Shown: piece by piece, positions 33,914 to 45,797 of the stretch
Layout of the letters: every line of letters begins with the position of its first letter
Position numbering within the stretch: position 1 is the stretch's first letter
NCBI GenBank assembly: GCA_015183035.1
Contig: JACZZP010000009.1
Coordinates: 1,054,001 to 1,118,000, forward strand
Direction of reading: 5' to 3'
From: Meloidogyne chitwoodi
Lineage: Eukaryota; Nematoda; Chromadorea; Rhabditida; Meloidogynidae
Length of the DNA: 64,000 bases
Made by a program: the position numbers and the translations under genes
Notes under the pieces: generated by a model
Databases searched by the model: none
Told to the model about the DNA's origin: nothing
What the model saw: only the letters and a program-made list of their open reading frames with translations

Positions 33914-36900
33914 TTATAAAATAATACAAGTTTTAGTATTATTATTAGGTATTCCAACATTATTTAAAGGTATAAAAGTATTTTTTAATGGAGATGGTTT
34001 TAATAATTCTCCTTTTTTTCCAGGATATTCAGGTGGAGGAATATTTACAGAAGGTAATAATGATGATAATCCTTCAACATTTAAAGAAGAATTATTTTCT
34101 TGTTGTTTATTAAGTAATTTTTGTAATTCTGCTAATTTTAACTTAAATTTAAAATTATTATTTTTTTAAATTTTATAATATAAATAAAACTTGTAATTGA
34201 GACATTTGTTTCTCATGTCCATTGAAAGTATTTTTTTGTTCTTGTAATTGTTTTCTTAATTGAATAATTTCTTCACGAAGTTTTTGTTCACTTTCTAATA
34301 ATAAAGAAGAAGAAGAAGAAGATTGTTGTTTTATAAACTTTAAAATTTATTAAATTAATTTTCTCATAATAAAAATAAATAAATTATTTTTTAAATAAAT
34401 ATTACTTTTTCTGGTTTGTAAGGAATAAATTCAGCATCATCCAATTCATCACGAATCCAAGTTTCTGTTGTTGTATTACACAATGAAAGATTATCTGGAG
34501 CTGATTTTCTTCTTTTTATTTTATTTTTATTTATTTTTATATTTTTTGCAAATATTGGTCTAAAAAAAATAAAATTTATTTTTAATTTATATTTTTTACT
34601 CTTCTTTAATTTGCTCATTTTCTACATCTACAACACAAAAAACTTTTTTAACTGAACAAACAAGTCCAGTTAATCCAATATTAATATTATTATTATTTTG
34701 TTTATAATAATAACCATCTAATTTAAGTATTAGAATTGGATTTAATATTATTTTATTAATATTTTCAATTGTTGATAATTGCCATCCTTCTTGTGTTTTT
34801 GCCATTTTAAATTCTCTTTTTTTATTATTAATTATAATATTTTGTTTATTTTTATTTTCTTCTTCTTCTTCTTTACCTTTTAATCCCCAAAAATATATTT
34901 CATTATCTAAAGTTCCAATCATTGTAAAACCATCACCACAAATTAATTGCTTAATATATATTTTTTAAAATATATTTATTAATTTTAAATTATTTACCAT
35001 ACAAGCTTTATTAATTAATCCTTTAACTGCTCTATTATTTTCAGTAACTGGTAATGTATTTCCATTACCTAATTCTCCATTAGAATTTAATCCAAAAAGA
35101 TGAACATTTCCATTTTCAAGTAAAACACCACTATGATTATTTCCTAAAGATGCACTTACAACCCTTCTAGGGAATGGCCTTACAGCTGTTGGTAATAAAG
35201 CATTTTCTATTTGTTTTTTCTTTTTAAATAATAAATAAATATATTTTAATTTAAAAATAAATAATACTTTATTTTGTTTTTGTTGTTGCTCATTTTTTAT
35301 TTCTTTAAAAAATCCACATCTTTGATTAAGCTTAAAATTAATATTTTAAAAAATATTTTCAAAAAAAAAATACATTTAATTTATTATATTTATTTGATCC
35401 CATAGCTAATACATTTCCACTATTTGTTATTAACATTGTAGAATCAGGTCCACAACTTTTTTTAAAATTATTATTTATTTTTTTTTTAAATAAACTCTTA
35501 CATAATATTTTTAATTAATTGTCTTGTAGGTATTTGAATTTTAATTGGAATTAAAACTTTTTAAAAAATAAAAATATATTTTTATTTTTTAAATTATTAA
35601 TTTAATATTACCATCATTTTTATTTCCAGTACCTAATTGCCCATTTTTACCTTTACCCCAAACAAAAACTTCTCCAGTTTCCTTAAAAAATATATTTTTT
35701 TTTATTTTTTTAATTAAAAAACTGTTAAAGCAATTGAATGTTCATCTCCACAACAAATATCAACAATATCTTCTCTATTTATAAAATAAATAAATAAAAA
35801 TTATATTTTAAAATACGTGAGTAATGCTTCTACAATTTTTGGTTTAGTCCTTTAAAATAAAAATTAATTAAATATTTTGGTAAAACTTGCTTTGAGGGCC
35901 CAGATTCCGATCTGGACAATATATATGTCATTCGAAAGAGCTCGTCGAGTAGAGTCGAACGACATCAAAAAAAGTTTTGGGACTCAAGTTGGAGCAGAGA
36001 TACAGGTCCCTGATTGTCGAATAACCATAGGGGGGAGTAAGCTCATCAAAGTGATTACCGCGGCTGCACTTAAATTATTTTCACTGAATTAATTATTGTT
36101 GTAATTTGCGCTGTAGAATAACGCATGTACCAAAAAGCCAACGAGAGATGGGCTCCCAAATCAAGAAGTCATAAAACACTCCCAATAGGTCCAAGTTTGG
36201 CGTGTTTCCAGTAAACTTCGATCCTTCATAACTTTGTTCATAATCGTTCAATCTCGACAATTTTCGTCTCATTCGATAGGTTTCGAATAGCTCTTTCGAA
36301 TGAGCTATCATACTTCGAATTTTTCACCCCAAAAATGAGCTTACTCCCCCTATGGTTATTCGACAATCAGGGACCTGTATCTCTGCTCCGACTTGAGTCC
36401 CAAAACTTTTTTTGATGTCGTTCGACTCTACTCGACGAGCTCTTTCGAATGACATATATATTGTCCAGATCGGAATCTGGGCCCTCAAAGCAAATTTTTC
36501 CAATATTTTTATTTATTATTTAAAAAACAAATTATTATATAAAAATATTTTTTTTAATTTTTCATAGAAAGTATATTTTTAAAATAAAAATAGTAAAGTT
36601 AATTATTTAAAAAAATCTAGAACTTTTGTAATTAATTAATTTAACTTACTCATATTTATCATTATTATCAGATAATAATTTTTTCCCTGCAGCTAATACA
36701 ATACCACGACCTGCACAGAAAAGAGAGAATTTTTTACCTAAAAAATAATTTTTAATAAAAATATTAAAAAAAACCTGCAGCTATTTTATAAACATTTTTA
36801 TTTTCTAATGATTCAATTAATGTAGGGAATTGTCTTTTTTTCCTTTTTTTTTAAAAAAATAATAAATATAAATAAATAAATATTTACATATCTCCATGTC

Positions 36901-38506
36901 CTAATTGTCCAAAAGAATTATCTCCCCAACTATAAACTTGTCCTTGTATTGTTAAAAGTAATTGATGATATTCATTTACAGCTATTTGTTTAATTTGTAT
37001 TCTTTTGGGGAATTCTTGTACAGAAGAAAGTGTTACATTTAAAATATCAAAAGCATATAAAGCAGAATATGAATTATTAATTTCATTATTTTTATTAATA
37101 TTTTTAAAATTTTTCTTTTCTTTTGAAGAACATAAATATCTAACCTTTAAATAAATAACAAAATTTAAATTAAAAAAAAAAGAAAACTCGATCAAGTAAT
37201 TCAGATGATGTTGGTCTTTGTTCAGGTAAAATTCTTAACATTTCTCTAATTAAAAGACGAACTTCTTGTGAATAATTTTTTTTTAAAGGTTCATATTCAC
37301 TCTTTTTTTTTTTAATAATTATTTAAAAAATTAAATAAATAAATAATACATTAATTATTTTATGTAAAAGTGATGGTAAATTATCAGCATCAAAAGCTTT
37401 AGTTAAAGTACACATTTCATAAAAACAACAACCCAAAGCCCAAATATCTGATTTTTCATTATATGATTTTCCTTCACACTTTAATTTTTATTTATAAATT
37501 AATTAATAAAAGAAAAACCATTTCTGGTGATAAATAATAAGGAGTTCCTAAAATTGTTTGTGCACCATTAATTTTTGTTTCTATATTCATTTTTCTTTAA
37601 AAATAAAATAATTTATATTTATTTAATTTTAGTTTACTTGCTAATTCCAAAATCTCCAACTTTAATCATTCTTTGTTTTGTTAAAAAAATATTAGCTGTT
37701 TTTAAATCTCTTTTTTTAAATAAATAAATTAATTAATTAATAAATAAATTATAAACCTATGTAAAATATCATGATCATGTAAATATGAGACAGCATTAAC
37801 CATTTGTTCAAACATATCAATTATTTCCAATTCAATTAAAGGTTCTGTTAAACTTGCTAATAATTGTGATAATGTCCTTAATTTTTTTTAATAAATATAT
37901 TTTTTTAAATTTTAAATAACAAACCCCCCATCAGCATATTCCATCTTTTTTAAATAAATAAATTAATTAATTAATTAATTTAAAAAATAATTAATTATTT
38001 TACTTCAATCATTAATGTTCCATCTTCTTCAAAAGAATCATAAAAAGCAATAATATGTGGATGATCAAGTAAAGAAAGAAGATTAACTTCATTTAATGCC
38101 ATCTAAATAAATAATATTTTTTAATTTTAAATTAAATTAAAAAAAACTTGTCTTTCAGAATTATTTAATTCATGTAAATTAATTTCTTTTAAAATAACAA
38201 AAGATTCATCATCTTTTCTTTTATAAAGAACTGCCATACCAAATGATCCTTTTATTTAAAAAATAAATAATAATTATTATTATTTTAATTAATTATAAGT
38301 AATTTAAAAAAACCTTTTCCAACAATTTTAATTTTTTCATAATCTGTTGATGAATGTTTTAATAATAAACGTTCATCTTTAATAATTAATTCATCAATAT
38401 TTTTATTATCAAATATTTTCGAAATAGGCGAAGATTGTGAAGAATATGAATAAAGAGGAGTAATTGAAGAAGAAGAACCAAAATTATTATTATTTATTTT
38501 TTTCAT
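33914..38506 (-). CDS. nekl-1: NEK9-type mitotic/ciliary kinase with RCC1 repeats
   Basis: Start ATG at 38506 ([20 protein letters not shown]). The kinase domain has an intact glycine loop [15 protein letters not shown], Lys in [12 protein letters not shown], the catalytic loop [22 protein letters not shown] and [31 protein letters not shown]1-type propeller blades follow, including [63 protein letters not shown] and IYFWGLKG. The C-terminal [18 protein letters not shown] then [10 protein letters not shown] coiled coil correspond to the WLRKELENAEFIP segment and coil of human NEK9. This favours NEK9/NEKL-1 over NEK8. About 20 short introns, one holding a 623-bp transposon (35879-36501). Family roles are in spindle, endocytosis and molting control. 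Ends TAA at 33914-33916. Confidence 0.9.
35879..36501. mobile_element. GG/CC-ended long foldback element in nekl-1 intron
   Basis: 623 bp, with inverted ends of about 165 bp: GGTAAAACTTGCTTTGAGGG on the left and GGAAAAATTTGCTTTGAGGG when the right end is inverted. Perfect 8-bp target duplications AATATTTT lie at 35871-35878 and 36502-36509. The interior holds short open frames on both strands without recognisable domains. The 8-bp duplication and GG tip place it with the Merlin-like group, though no transposase remnant is seen. The long high-identity arms suggest recent movement. Confidence 0.85.
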
Positions 38507-38804
38507 TTTTTTTTGAAAATATTTTAAAAAATATATAATTTATTTAATTCTTTACTCATTTTTAACTTTTTTTTACTATATTTCGTTTCCATGTAAACCA
38601 CCATTTACCCGTAAACAAATAATAAAATCAGAAAAAATATTTTTATTTTTGTTCAATATTTTATTAATTATTTATTAACAAAATTTAATATAAATTATTA
38701 AAAGTTGTGTGTAAATATATGTTGGGTAATTATTTATATTTTTTGATATTCTTTTTAATTTTAAATCAAAAATGTATTTAATTAATATTAAAGAAAATAA
38801 ATAA

Positions 38805-39464
38805 TTAAGGTCCTCCATAAGAAGTTATTCCAATTCCTCTGGGGTCAATTACTTGCATTGCCTTATTTTGTTCATTTATCCAATTACGTATATGATAAAT
38901 AACATTTAATGTATATTGAACAAAATTTGCCAAACAAAATGTCTAAATATTATTAAAATATTTAAAATTAAAAAAACCGCAGTTAGGGAATAAGCTGTGC
39001 TACTATCACTGAAAGATTTGCTATTAAAAGAAAGCCAAATAGAAATAAAAAAATTAATAGCAAAAAGTGAAGAAAAAATACATTCCTTTAAAAATATTAT
39101 AAATATTTATATTAAAAAAAACCAAAAGAGGCCAATTAAGTAATGATTGATGTGGGAATAAAGATTTTTCCAATTCTAATCCAATTGTCAAAATAAATAG
39201 ACAATCCACAATTATTGCTAATATAGAACTAATCCAAATGAATGCTACATAGGTATTTAAATATTATTTTTAATTGTAAAAATAAATTAAAAAAAACCTG
39301 TGCCGGGTGGCTGATCTTTAACAGCAGCTATAGAAAGAATTATAAAAATTGTTGTTACCTTAAGAGAAAAAAAATAAAATATTAAAATTATAAAATTAAC
39401 TTACAAACGTACTTAATTTTAGCATTTCAGGAAATACTCGAAATCGGTCAAAAGTAAATTGCAT
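38805..39464 (-). CDS. Four-TM MARVEL-like membrane protein
   Basis: Start ATG at 39464 (MQFTFDRFRVFPEMLKLSTF). Four hydrophobic segments: STFVTTIFIILSIAAV, AFIWISSILAIIVDCLFILT, LECIFSSLFAINFFISIWLS and SLTAFCLANFVQYTLNVIYH. The C-terminus, NWINEQNKAMQVIDPRGIG, is short and cytoplasmic-like. Length about 170 residues, four TM spans and the short N-terminal lead fit the MARVEL/CMTM-type layout for vesicle or junction membranes. The family call rests on topology and general pattern rather than a diagnostic motif. It sits 387 bp downstream of TRMT10 on the same strand. Confidence 0.7.
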
Positions 39465-39851
39465 TTTATATTTAAAACTTTAATAAATTGACTATTTTGT
39501 TATAAATAAAGGGAAAAGAATATATCTTTTAATTAATTAAATATTACTAAAAGAGATAAGAGTTTAATTATTAATTATTTTAAATATACTATCCTTTTTA
39601 AGTTAATAATAAACTATTAATTTATTAATAAAAATATTAATTACTTCAACACAAAAACCTAAAAAACCAGATATTATACAATAGAATAGCTAACTTTCCC
39701 TTAAAGAATATAAAAATCACCCCTAAACCCCTCTTTTTCAAAAAAGCTAACAAAATTTTTTCCATTTAAAATATCAATAAAAGCTTTTTATCAATTAAAA
39801 TAAAATCAAAATATAAATAATATATTTTTTATTTTCTGATAAAAATATTTA

Positions 39852-40920
39852 TCAATTTTTTTCTATGTAAATACCTTCCTTTTGCTCTATTATATCAATT
39901 TCTTCAGTAATTCCTTTTCGTTTAGGAATTACATTTAAAAATGCCTTTCTCCAATCAAAAAGATGTGAAAAATTAACCAAAATTTCAAAAACTTGATTAA
40001 TTGTGAGGACCTTTATAATTTAAATTAAAAATTTTAAAAATTATTTCTTTAAAAACCTTTCTTCCACTAAGTTGAAAAAAAGATTCAATAGGAAGCTTTG
40101 CATGTGCAAATCCACTCTTTTCAGCCTTTTTTAAACAAATACCTTTATGATGATTATGATCTAAAAGACCTCCAATTACATAAACTAAAATAAATATATT
40201 TATTTTAATTATATAAAATGTTCACCTTTATCTTCTTCTAATGTTTGAAGTAAATTATCAGAATCAGCAGTGAGATAGACTATTTGTTCTGAATTCCACA
40301 ACTCTTTCAATGATTTATTCAAAATATTAACATCCCAATTAGAATAGGAAGGGTAATTATCAAAGATCTAATAAAAATTATTCCTTAGAAAAAAAACTCC
40401 AAGTCATAATATACAAAAAATAAATCGAAAAATGTAATAAAATTTTCAAACAAACTGAAAACTTTTCTAATAAAGTAATAATTACCTGTTTGGCCTTTCC
40501 AGTTAACCCAACAATAGAAAATTGAACAGGGTTCTGTGCTCTACGGTTCGAAGCATAACAATAGGCCAACTGAGAGACAGTTTTCCTAACAGTTCGTTCA
40601 TCCATTAACTTTATTTTGTTACAAAAAAAATAAAATTTAAAATAATAAAATAAAAATACTTCATCAAATGTCATATCAACTACAACATTAACTCGACATT
40701 TTGATTGTTCCATTGTAAATATTTGTCGTCGTCGTTCTCCAACAGAATCTTTCTTTTCATTTCTTTTTCTCTCTTTCTTCTTTTTTCTTAATTCTTGCCG
40801 ATATTCTAAAAATTTTTGTCTCCTAACTTCTCTTCTTATTTGACGTTTTGATAATTTTTGTATAATTATATTATTAGAAATTGGATCAACAATGCCAGAA
40901 TTCCCTTTTTCTTCAGACAT
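39852..40920 (-). CDS. TRMT10A: tRNA (guanine-N1-)-methyltransferase, TRMT10 family
   Basis: SPOUT-class methyltransferase of the Trm10 family, which makes m1G at tRNA position 9. Start ATG at 40920 ([20 protein letters not shown]). The N-terminus is highly basic ([20 protein letters not shown] and a [12 protein letters not shown] run), as in TRMT10A. Then [12 protein letters not shown], the conserved [40 protein letters not shown] and the knot signature [20 protein letters not shown]. It ends [20 protein letters not shown] with [15 protein letters not shown]. The DHN-KG and GRKVL motifs are intact. The paralogue (A versus C) is inferred from lack of an obvious mitochondrial leader. ELAC2 lies 137 bp upstream on the same strand. 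Confidence 0.9.
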
Positions 40921-41057
40921 TTTTTAAACAAAATAAATATAAAAAATTAAATGATTTTATAAAAATAAATATTTTAATTTGAATTGTTTAAATTAACATT
41001 TATATATTTTTAAATTTATAAAAATTTATGTAAAATTTCAACAACAAAAAACAAAAA

Positions 41058-43984
41058 CTAATTGTAAGATTCTGCTTTACGCTTTTGTTTTAAAATATCT
41101 AAATTTACTAAATTATTCCTTTCATTAAATTTAGCACAGGCCATTCTTGCATTCTTCTTAAGTTCAAAATCAAAAAGTTCTTCTTTGTAAAGATATTGAT
41201 AAACAGGTAAAAGCTTTGGAAATAATGGTAAAAGGTCAAAAGGAACGACCATTAGATCATTAGCCACTGATACATTACCAGCATTTATAATATAATCAGG
41301 CAAGGGAGGAACAAGATGATATCTAAAGAAAAAGATAATATTACATTTTTGAAAATATATTGATATTCTAAAATAAATTGTAATTTTGTTTTAATTAAAA
41401 ATAAGAAAACCTAGCACTAAAGTGTGTGAAAATAACATTTTTTGCGCCCATATTCACACTTGAATTAAAAGCCTGTTTCATTGTTGTGTGTTTTTTAATC
41501 AAAGCATCTTTCTATTTAAATTGATAATTTTTATTAATAAAATTTAAACCTCAAAACCATCCTCAAATGTGCATTCATGTATAAGTAAATCTGCGTTTTT
41601 TCCATTCCTAATAATATTTTCACACGGTCTTGTATCACCAGAAAATACAATTTTGCGTTTTTCTTTTAAGGTAGTAAAAGAATAACCACAAGACCATTTT
41701 GTGTGATCAACTTGAAAAGCAATAGCTGAACTTAAATTCCACTCATCGGGAGAAAAAATATTTTTCGGAAAATGCTTAAAAAAAGAATTTTTAATTTAAT
41801 TTTTTTTACCTTTATTAAATCTAATGAAGAATTATGCTCTCGAATTCTCTCTGTTGCTGAATTCTCACAAAATAAAGATGGTAAACCAATAGATATAATA
41901 TAAGGATTTAAATTCAAAAACATCTCTGAATATGTTTTAAACAAATTAAAAAAAACTGAATCGTGCACTAATATTAAAGGCAAGTATGGAATTTCTGAAA
42001 AAAAATTAAATATGTTATGATTCTTAGTTTACCTTGTTTTTCAAATGCCTCTACGCGTTTGTAAATAAGATTAAAAATTCCAAGAAAATGATCCAAATGT
42101 GAATGAGTAATAAACAAAACATTCAGTTTTGTCAAAAGTTGGTCAACACCAGAAGGACCAAATAGTGCCAAAAGTTGCCCATAAGTAGCTTCTCCACAAT
42201 CGACTAAAATATTAGAAGAATCACTGAGTCGAACAAGATAACTGCTGACATTTCTATACTTTGTCGGAACTGCAGAAGATGTGCCAAGGAAAATAACTGT
42301 TGGATAAACATCTCTAGGTTTTTTCTCAAAACTCTTGAGAGTATTTGTATAAACTAAAATATTCTAAGTTATTAATTTAAATCATAAAAAAACGTTGTTT
42401 AAAATCTTCTATTCTTTTTTGTAATTCAATTGGTTCTAACTTTATTCGCTCGTCTAGAAAACTTTTAGAATTAAAATCTAAAAGAATTGGGTTCATCTCA
42501 TCATTGCACAATGTTCCTCGTAAGGAAAAACGTCGCAAAAATTCAGGAAAATAAACTTGGCCTACATCTTTATCAATTTCATTTCGAATATCATATTTCT
42601 CATCATCCTATAAATACTAATTTTAAAAATTCTATGTAAAAAAAACCTGTAAAATAACTTGTCCTTCTAAAACTTGACCGAAAGGAAAAATTTCAGGAAA
42701 TCCATCAGAAAAAATAGAGTTAAGCAAATGTTGAATATTATATACAGCATCAGAAACTGGAAGAAAACGCCCTTTCACATTTAGTATCAAATGTATGCAT
42801 TTAATTCCAAATTCTTTGAGCCAATTTTTATATTCTTTTGATTCAAAAATTTCTTGTTGAGTAAAATGAATAACATAATTCATTTGTTGTGTTCTTTTAT
42901 CACTCATGAAATCCTAGAACAAAAATTTAATAAAAGAAAAAACATTACCTGAAGTAAATAATTTGTTGAAATTGATTGAAGATTTTCAGAAGAACATAAA
43001 TCAACAAAAAGCAAATTTGGAGATTCAGGAGATTTTCTTCTACGATCAATAACATCCTCAGGTTTAATTATCCTTCCATCTTCTAATGTAATTGTTTCCC
43101 CAGACTTTAATTTTGATATTAACGGAGATCGAGGTATTTTAAGTTCAATCAACTTTAACGGGTCAATTGGAGGTAAACAGGGCTAGAAAATGATTTTTTA
43201 AAGTAAATTTTGAATATAATTTTTGATAAATTAAAAAACTTAAAAATAATAAACAAAACCTTCAACTTAACAAGAAAAGCAGTGCATGTTGGAGAATCTG
43301 TTCCATTAAAACGATATCTACTTTCTTTTGAATTTTTAATATTTAGGTAATAAACAAACAATGTAGAATCTTCAAAATTATCACGTTTACAATCATGATT
43401 CTCTATCCTAACTGGATATGGTGGATTTGCAAAATCCGTATCCAGCATAGGTCTATAAAAATATTATCAACATAGAAAATTTCTAGAAAATTTACTTTAA
43501 AGATTTTATCATTTCAGAAATGACTGGAGGACCATGCAAACGTATACTTTCTTCAGTACAATCTTTATTCAAGATAATTCCAGAAATTCCTGCAATATTT
43601 TCCCATTTATCTAAAAAATGACAGAACAGGAATTAGAAAATAAAGCTTTATAATTCCGAACCCTTGGTGACGAAAACGTCTTGAATTTGATTTGGCCTTA
43701 ATCTGAGTAAATGTGAAAGTCTAGAAGTTCCTTCAGGACAATTAAAAAGATAACATCGAAGAGGAGTACGGATAAACACTGAAGGCGACATATGAGAAGC
43801 ACCATTGCTCAAAATCTAAATTTTATTTTAAATTTAAAAAATAAAGGCAGACTTCAAGAGTAATATTTGAAGGAGCAATTTCATATGAAATTTTAGTTCG
43901 CTTTGATTTTTTCATAGGAAATATTTGACCTCTACGAAGTAAAATCGAATTAATATCTTTGAGAATAAAATTAAAAGCATTCAT
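41058..43984 (-). CDS. ELAC2: Ribonuclease Z, long form (ELAC2)
   Basis: tRNase Z long form removes 3' trailers from nuclear and mitochondrial pre-tRNAs. Start taken as ATG 43984 ([20 protein letters not shown]); an upstream exon with a leader cannot be excluded, because an AG acceptor sits just 5'. The N-terminal half is degenerate, with [13 protein letters not shown] and VFVTK. The C-terminal half has [38 protein letters not shown] and the zinc-binding [17 protein letters not shown] (HxHxDH). Further metal and catalytic motifs are [35 protein letters not shown] and [14 protein letters not shown]. The C-terminus ends [18 protein letters not shown]. All main zinc ligands are present, so it should be active. 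About 13 short introns. Confidence 0.93.
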
Positions 43985-44717
43985 TAAACATAAGTGCTAA
44001 AATTAAATTTGAAAAATTTCAATTTAGCGTTTTTTTTGAGGGCAAAAACGCAAAACTCTTCCCTCGATTTCTTTACACTTTTCACAGGAGAATAAGATAA
44101 ATAATAGTTAAAGGATATGATATCACTTAAATTGTTTCCCTTTGGTGCAAATTTTCTTAAATATTTTAGGCATGTAAATAGACAAAATGTAACAAGAAAA
44201 TATTGGACAAAATGGTCAAATGACATATGCTATGACTTGAACATTTAGGAATTCTTGGAATAATTTAGTAAATTTTGATACTTGTGATGAAAAAATATTT
44301 GGTTTTAATTATTTGATTTCTATATAATTTTTTATGTTTATGTCATTTTTAAATGACTCATCAAACATGATTTTTTGATTTAATTGACAATTAAATGAGA
44401 AAAAATTAAAATAAAAACCTTTGAGCTATATAATTTTTTTTAAATATTCTTTTATTATTTAGTATTTTATCTATTTAATTTACTAAAACTTAATTATTCA
44501 ACATATTTAATATTATTTTATTTTGAAAAAAATTTTCTTTTATTTTCTAAATGATAAGAAAATTGATAAGATTGATAATTTTAGGTTAGAGAAAATATTA
44601 TGATGATAAACATTCTTTCTTTACATTTAAAAAAGTATAACCAAAAATATCTTTATTTTTTTGAAATACAAAAAAAAATCGATAAATTTTGATATTTATT
44701 ATTTAAAATAATTAAAA
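43985..44717. other. Divergent intergenic region between ELAC2 and MARVEL-like gene
   Basis: AT-rich and probably contains both promoters. A minus open frame (44226-43984) with a hydrophobic MSFDHFVQYFLVTFCLFTCL lead ends at the ELAC2 start. It might represent a 5' exon of ELAC2, but no matching splice to the known frame was found with confidence. Confidence 0.45.
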
Positions 44718-45362
44718 ATGAGTGAAATAATTTGTATTGAACAGCCAGATCTTTTTAAACCTATACAATCTGTAGGTATTTTTATTTTCCTTTTCTGTTT
44801 AAAAATATATATTAGATATTTGCTGTTTTAACATTAATAAGTCTTGGATCTTCAACACAAGTAGATGGAATTGGTGTTCTTTGGTTTGTTTCAATATGTT
44901 CAGTTACTGCTAGTTCAGTTGCTACAATTCTTTTAATGTTTAATAGAAATGGACTTGTTGAATATAATATTAAATTAAATAATGGAAATATAATACCTTG
45001 GAATATTATTGTATATAAAATTAAAGAATTTAATTAAAATTTTAAGGAATTTGTTTATTCAATTATTTTGGCATTACTCTGTGGAATAAGTTTTTGGATT
45101 TCTTTTGGATATGCTACTCATGTTCTTGTTGGTGGTCATTCAGCTGGATATATTTTTGCTGGAGTATTTTTTTAAAAATAATTTTTTAATTTTTAATTTG
45201 CAAAAGATATTTTTAATTTGTCAAATGATTTGTTATTCTATACCTGTATTAATTATTTATAATCAAACTTCAAAACAAAGTGAACCAATTGCAGAAGTTA
45301 ATCCTTATGGATTTGGAAGAGTAGATGAAGAAATTGGTTATCAAAATTTACAAAATGTTTAA
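44718..45362 (+). CDS. Second four-TM MARVEL-like membrane protein
   Basis: Start ATG at 44718 (MSEIICIEQPDLFKPIQS). The first intron (44772 to about 44815) leads to IFAVLTLISLGSSTQVDGIG. Hydrophobic spans: IFAVLTLISLG, GVLWFVSICSVTASSVATIL, FVYSIILALLCGISFWISFG and IFLICQMICYSIPVLIIYNQ. A cytoplasmic tail TSKQSEPIAEVNPYGFGRVD then EEIGYQNLQNV-stop follows. Four TM spans and about 180 residues fit the MARVEL layout, as in the gene at 38805-39464; the tail NPYGFG is distinctive. Three introns in phase. Function is probably membrane trafficking or apposition; not proven. Confidence 0.72.
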
Positions 45363-45412
45363 AAAAAATTAAACAAATTATTTTTAAAATTGTTAAAAAA
45401 TTTAAAAACATT

Positions 45413-45574
45413 GTAAGGCCGGCTAGGTTTGTTGCAGCTAGCTAATAAATGAAAAAGGAAAGCCTTCGATAGGCGGTGGGATGGTTGAATGGATTACAGC
45501 CCCGTTCCGAGAGCTCTCAGGTTCAATCCCACCCAATGTTTTGCTATTTTCTGGGATGGGTTCAGCCGCTTTAC
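45413..45574. repeat. 162-bp repeat, copy 1 (GTAAGGCCGGCT ... AGCCGCTTTAC)
   Basis: Shares order and wording with 56341-56505: start GTAAGG(C/A)CGGCTA, middle AATAAATG...CCTTCGAT...CGGTGGGATG, then GAGAGCTCTC, CACCCA and TTTTGCTATTTT, end TGGGATGGG...GCCG..TTTAC. The tips form a short inverted repeat (GTAAGGCCGGCT versus GTAAAGCGGCT). ACATT occurs at both flanks, offset by one base, a possible target duplication. An inner part mimics tRNA A and B boxes but does not fold. Confidence 0.75.
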
Positions 45575-45797
45575 TACATTGTATAATATATAGTAGAGTT
45601 GATATTAACAGATAAATGTCTTGGTCAATTCAATATCGAGATTGTGACTTTTTTTTTATAAAATATTTTGTGAATATTACCAAATGTTTTTAATTTTTTA
45701 AATAAAAAATTATTTATATATTTACTACAAAATATTTTTTTCAAAAAAAAAATAATTTTAAAAAAAAGTTGAGATCAATTAATTAATTAAATCCCTT

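Noticed and set aside
36093..36311. Minus-strand open frame within the foldback element of nekl-1
   Set aside because: No transposase motif; the two arms give mirrored open frames by symmetry.
45490..45540. Possible tRNA in the 162-bp repeat
   Set aside because: The acceptor-like GGTGGGA/TCCCACC pairs, but no anticodon or T stem forms. Copy 2 has lost the pairing partner.
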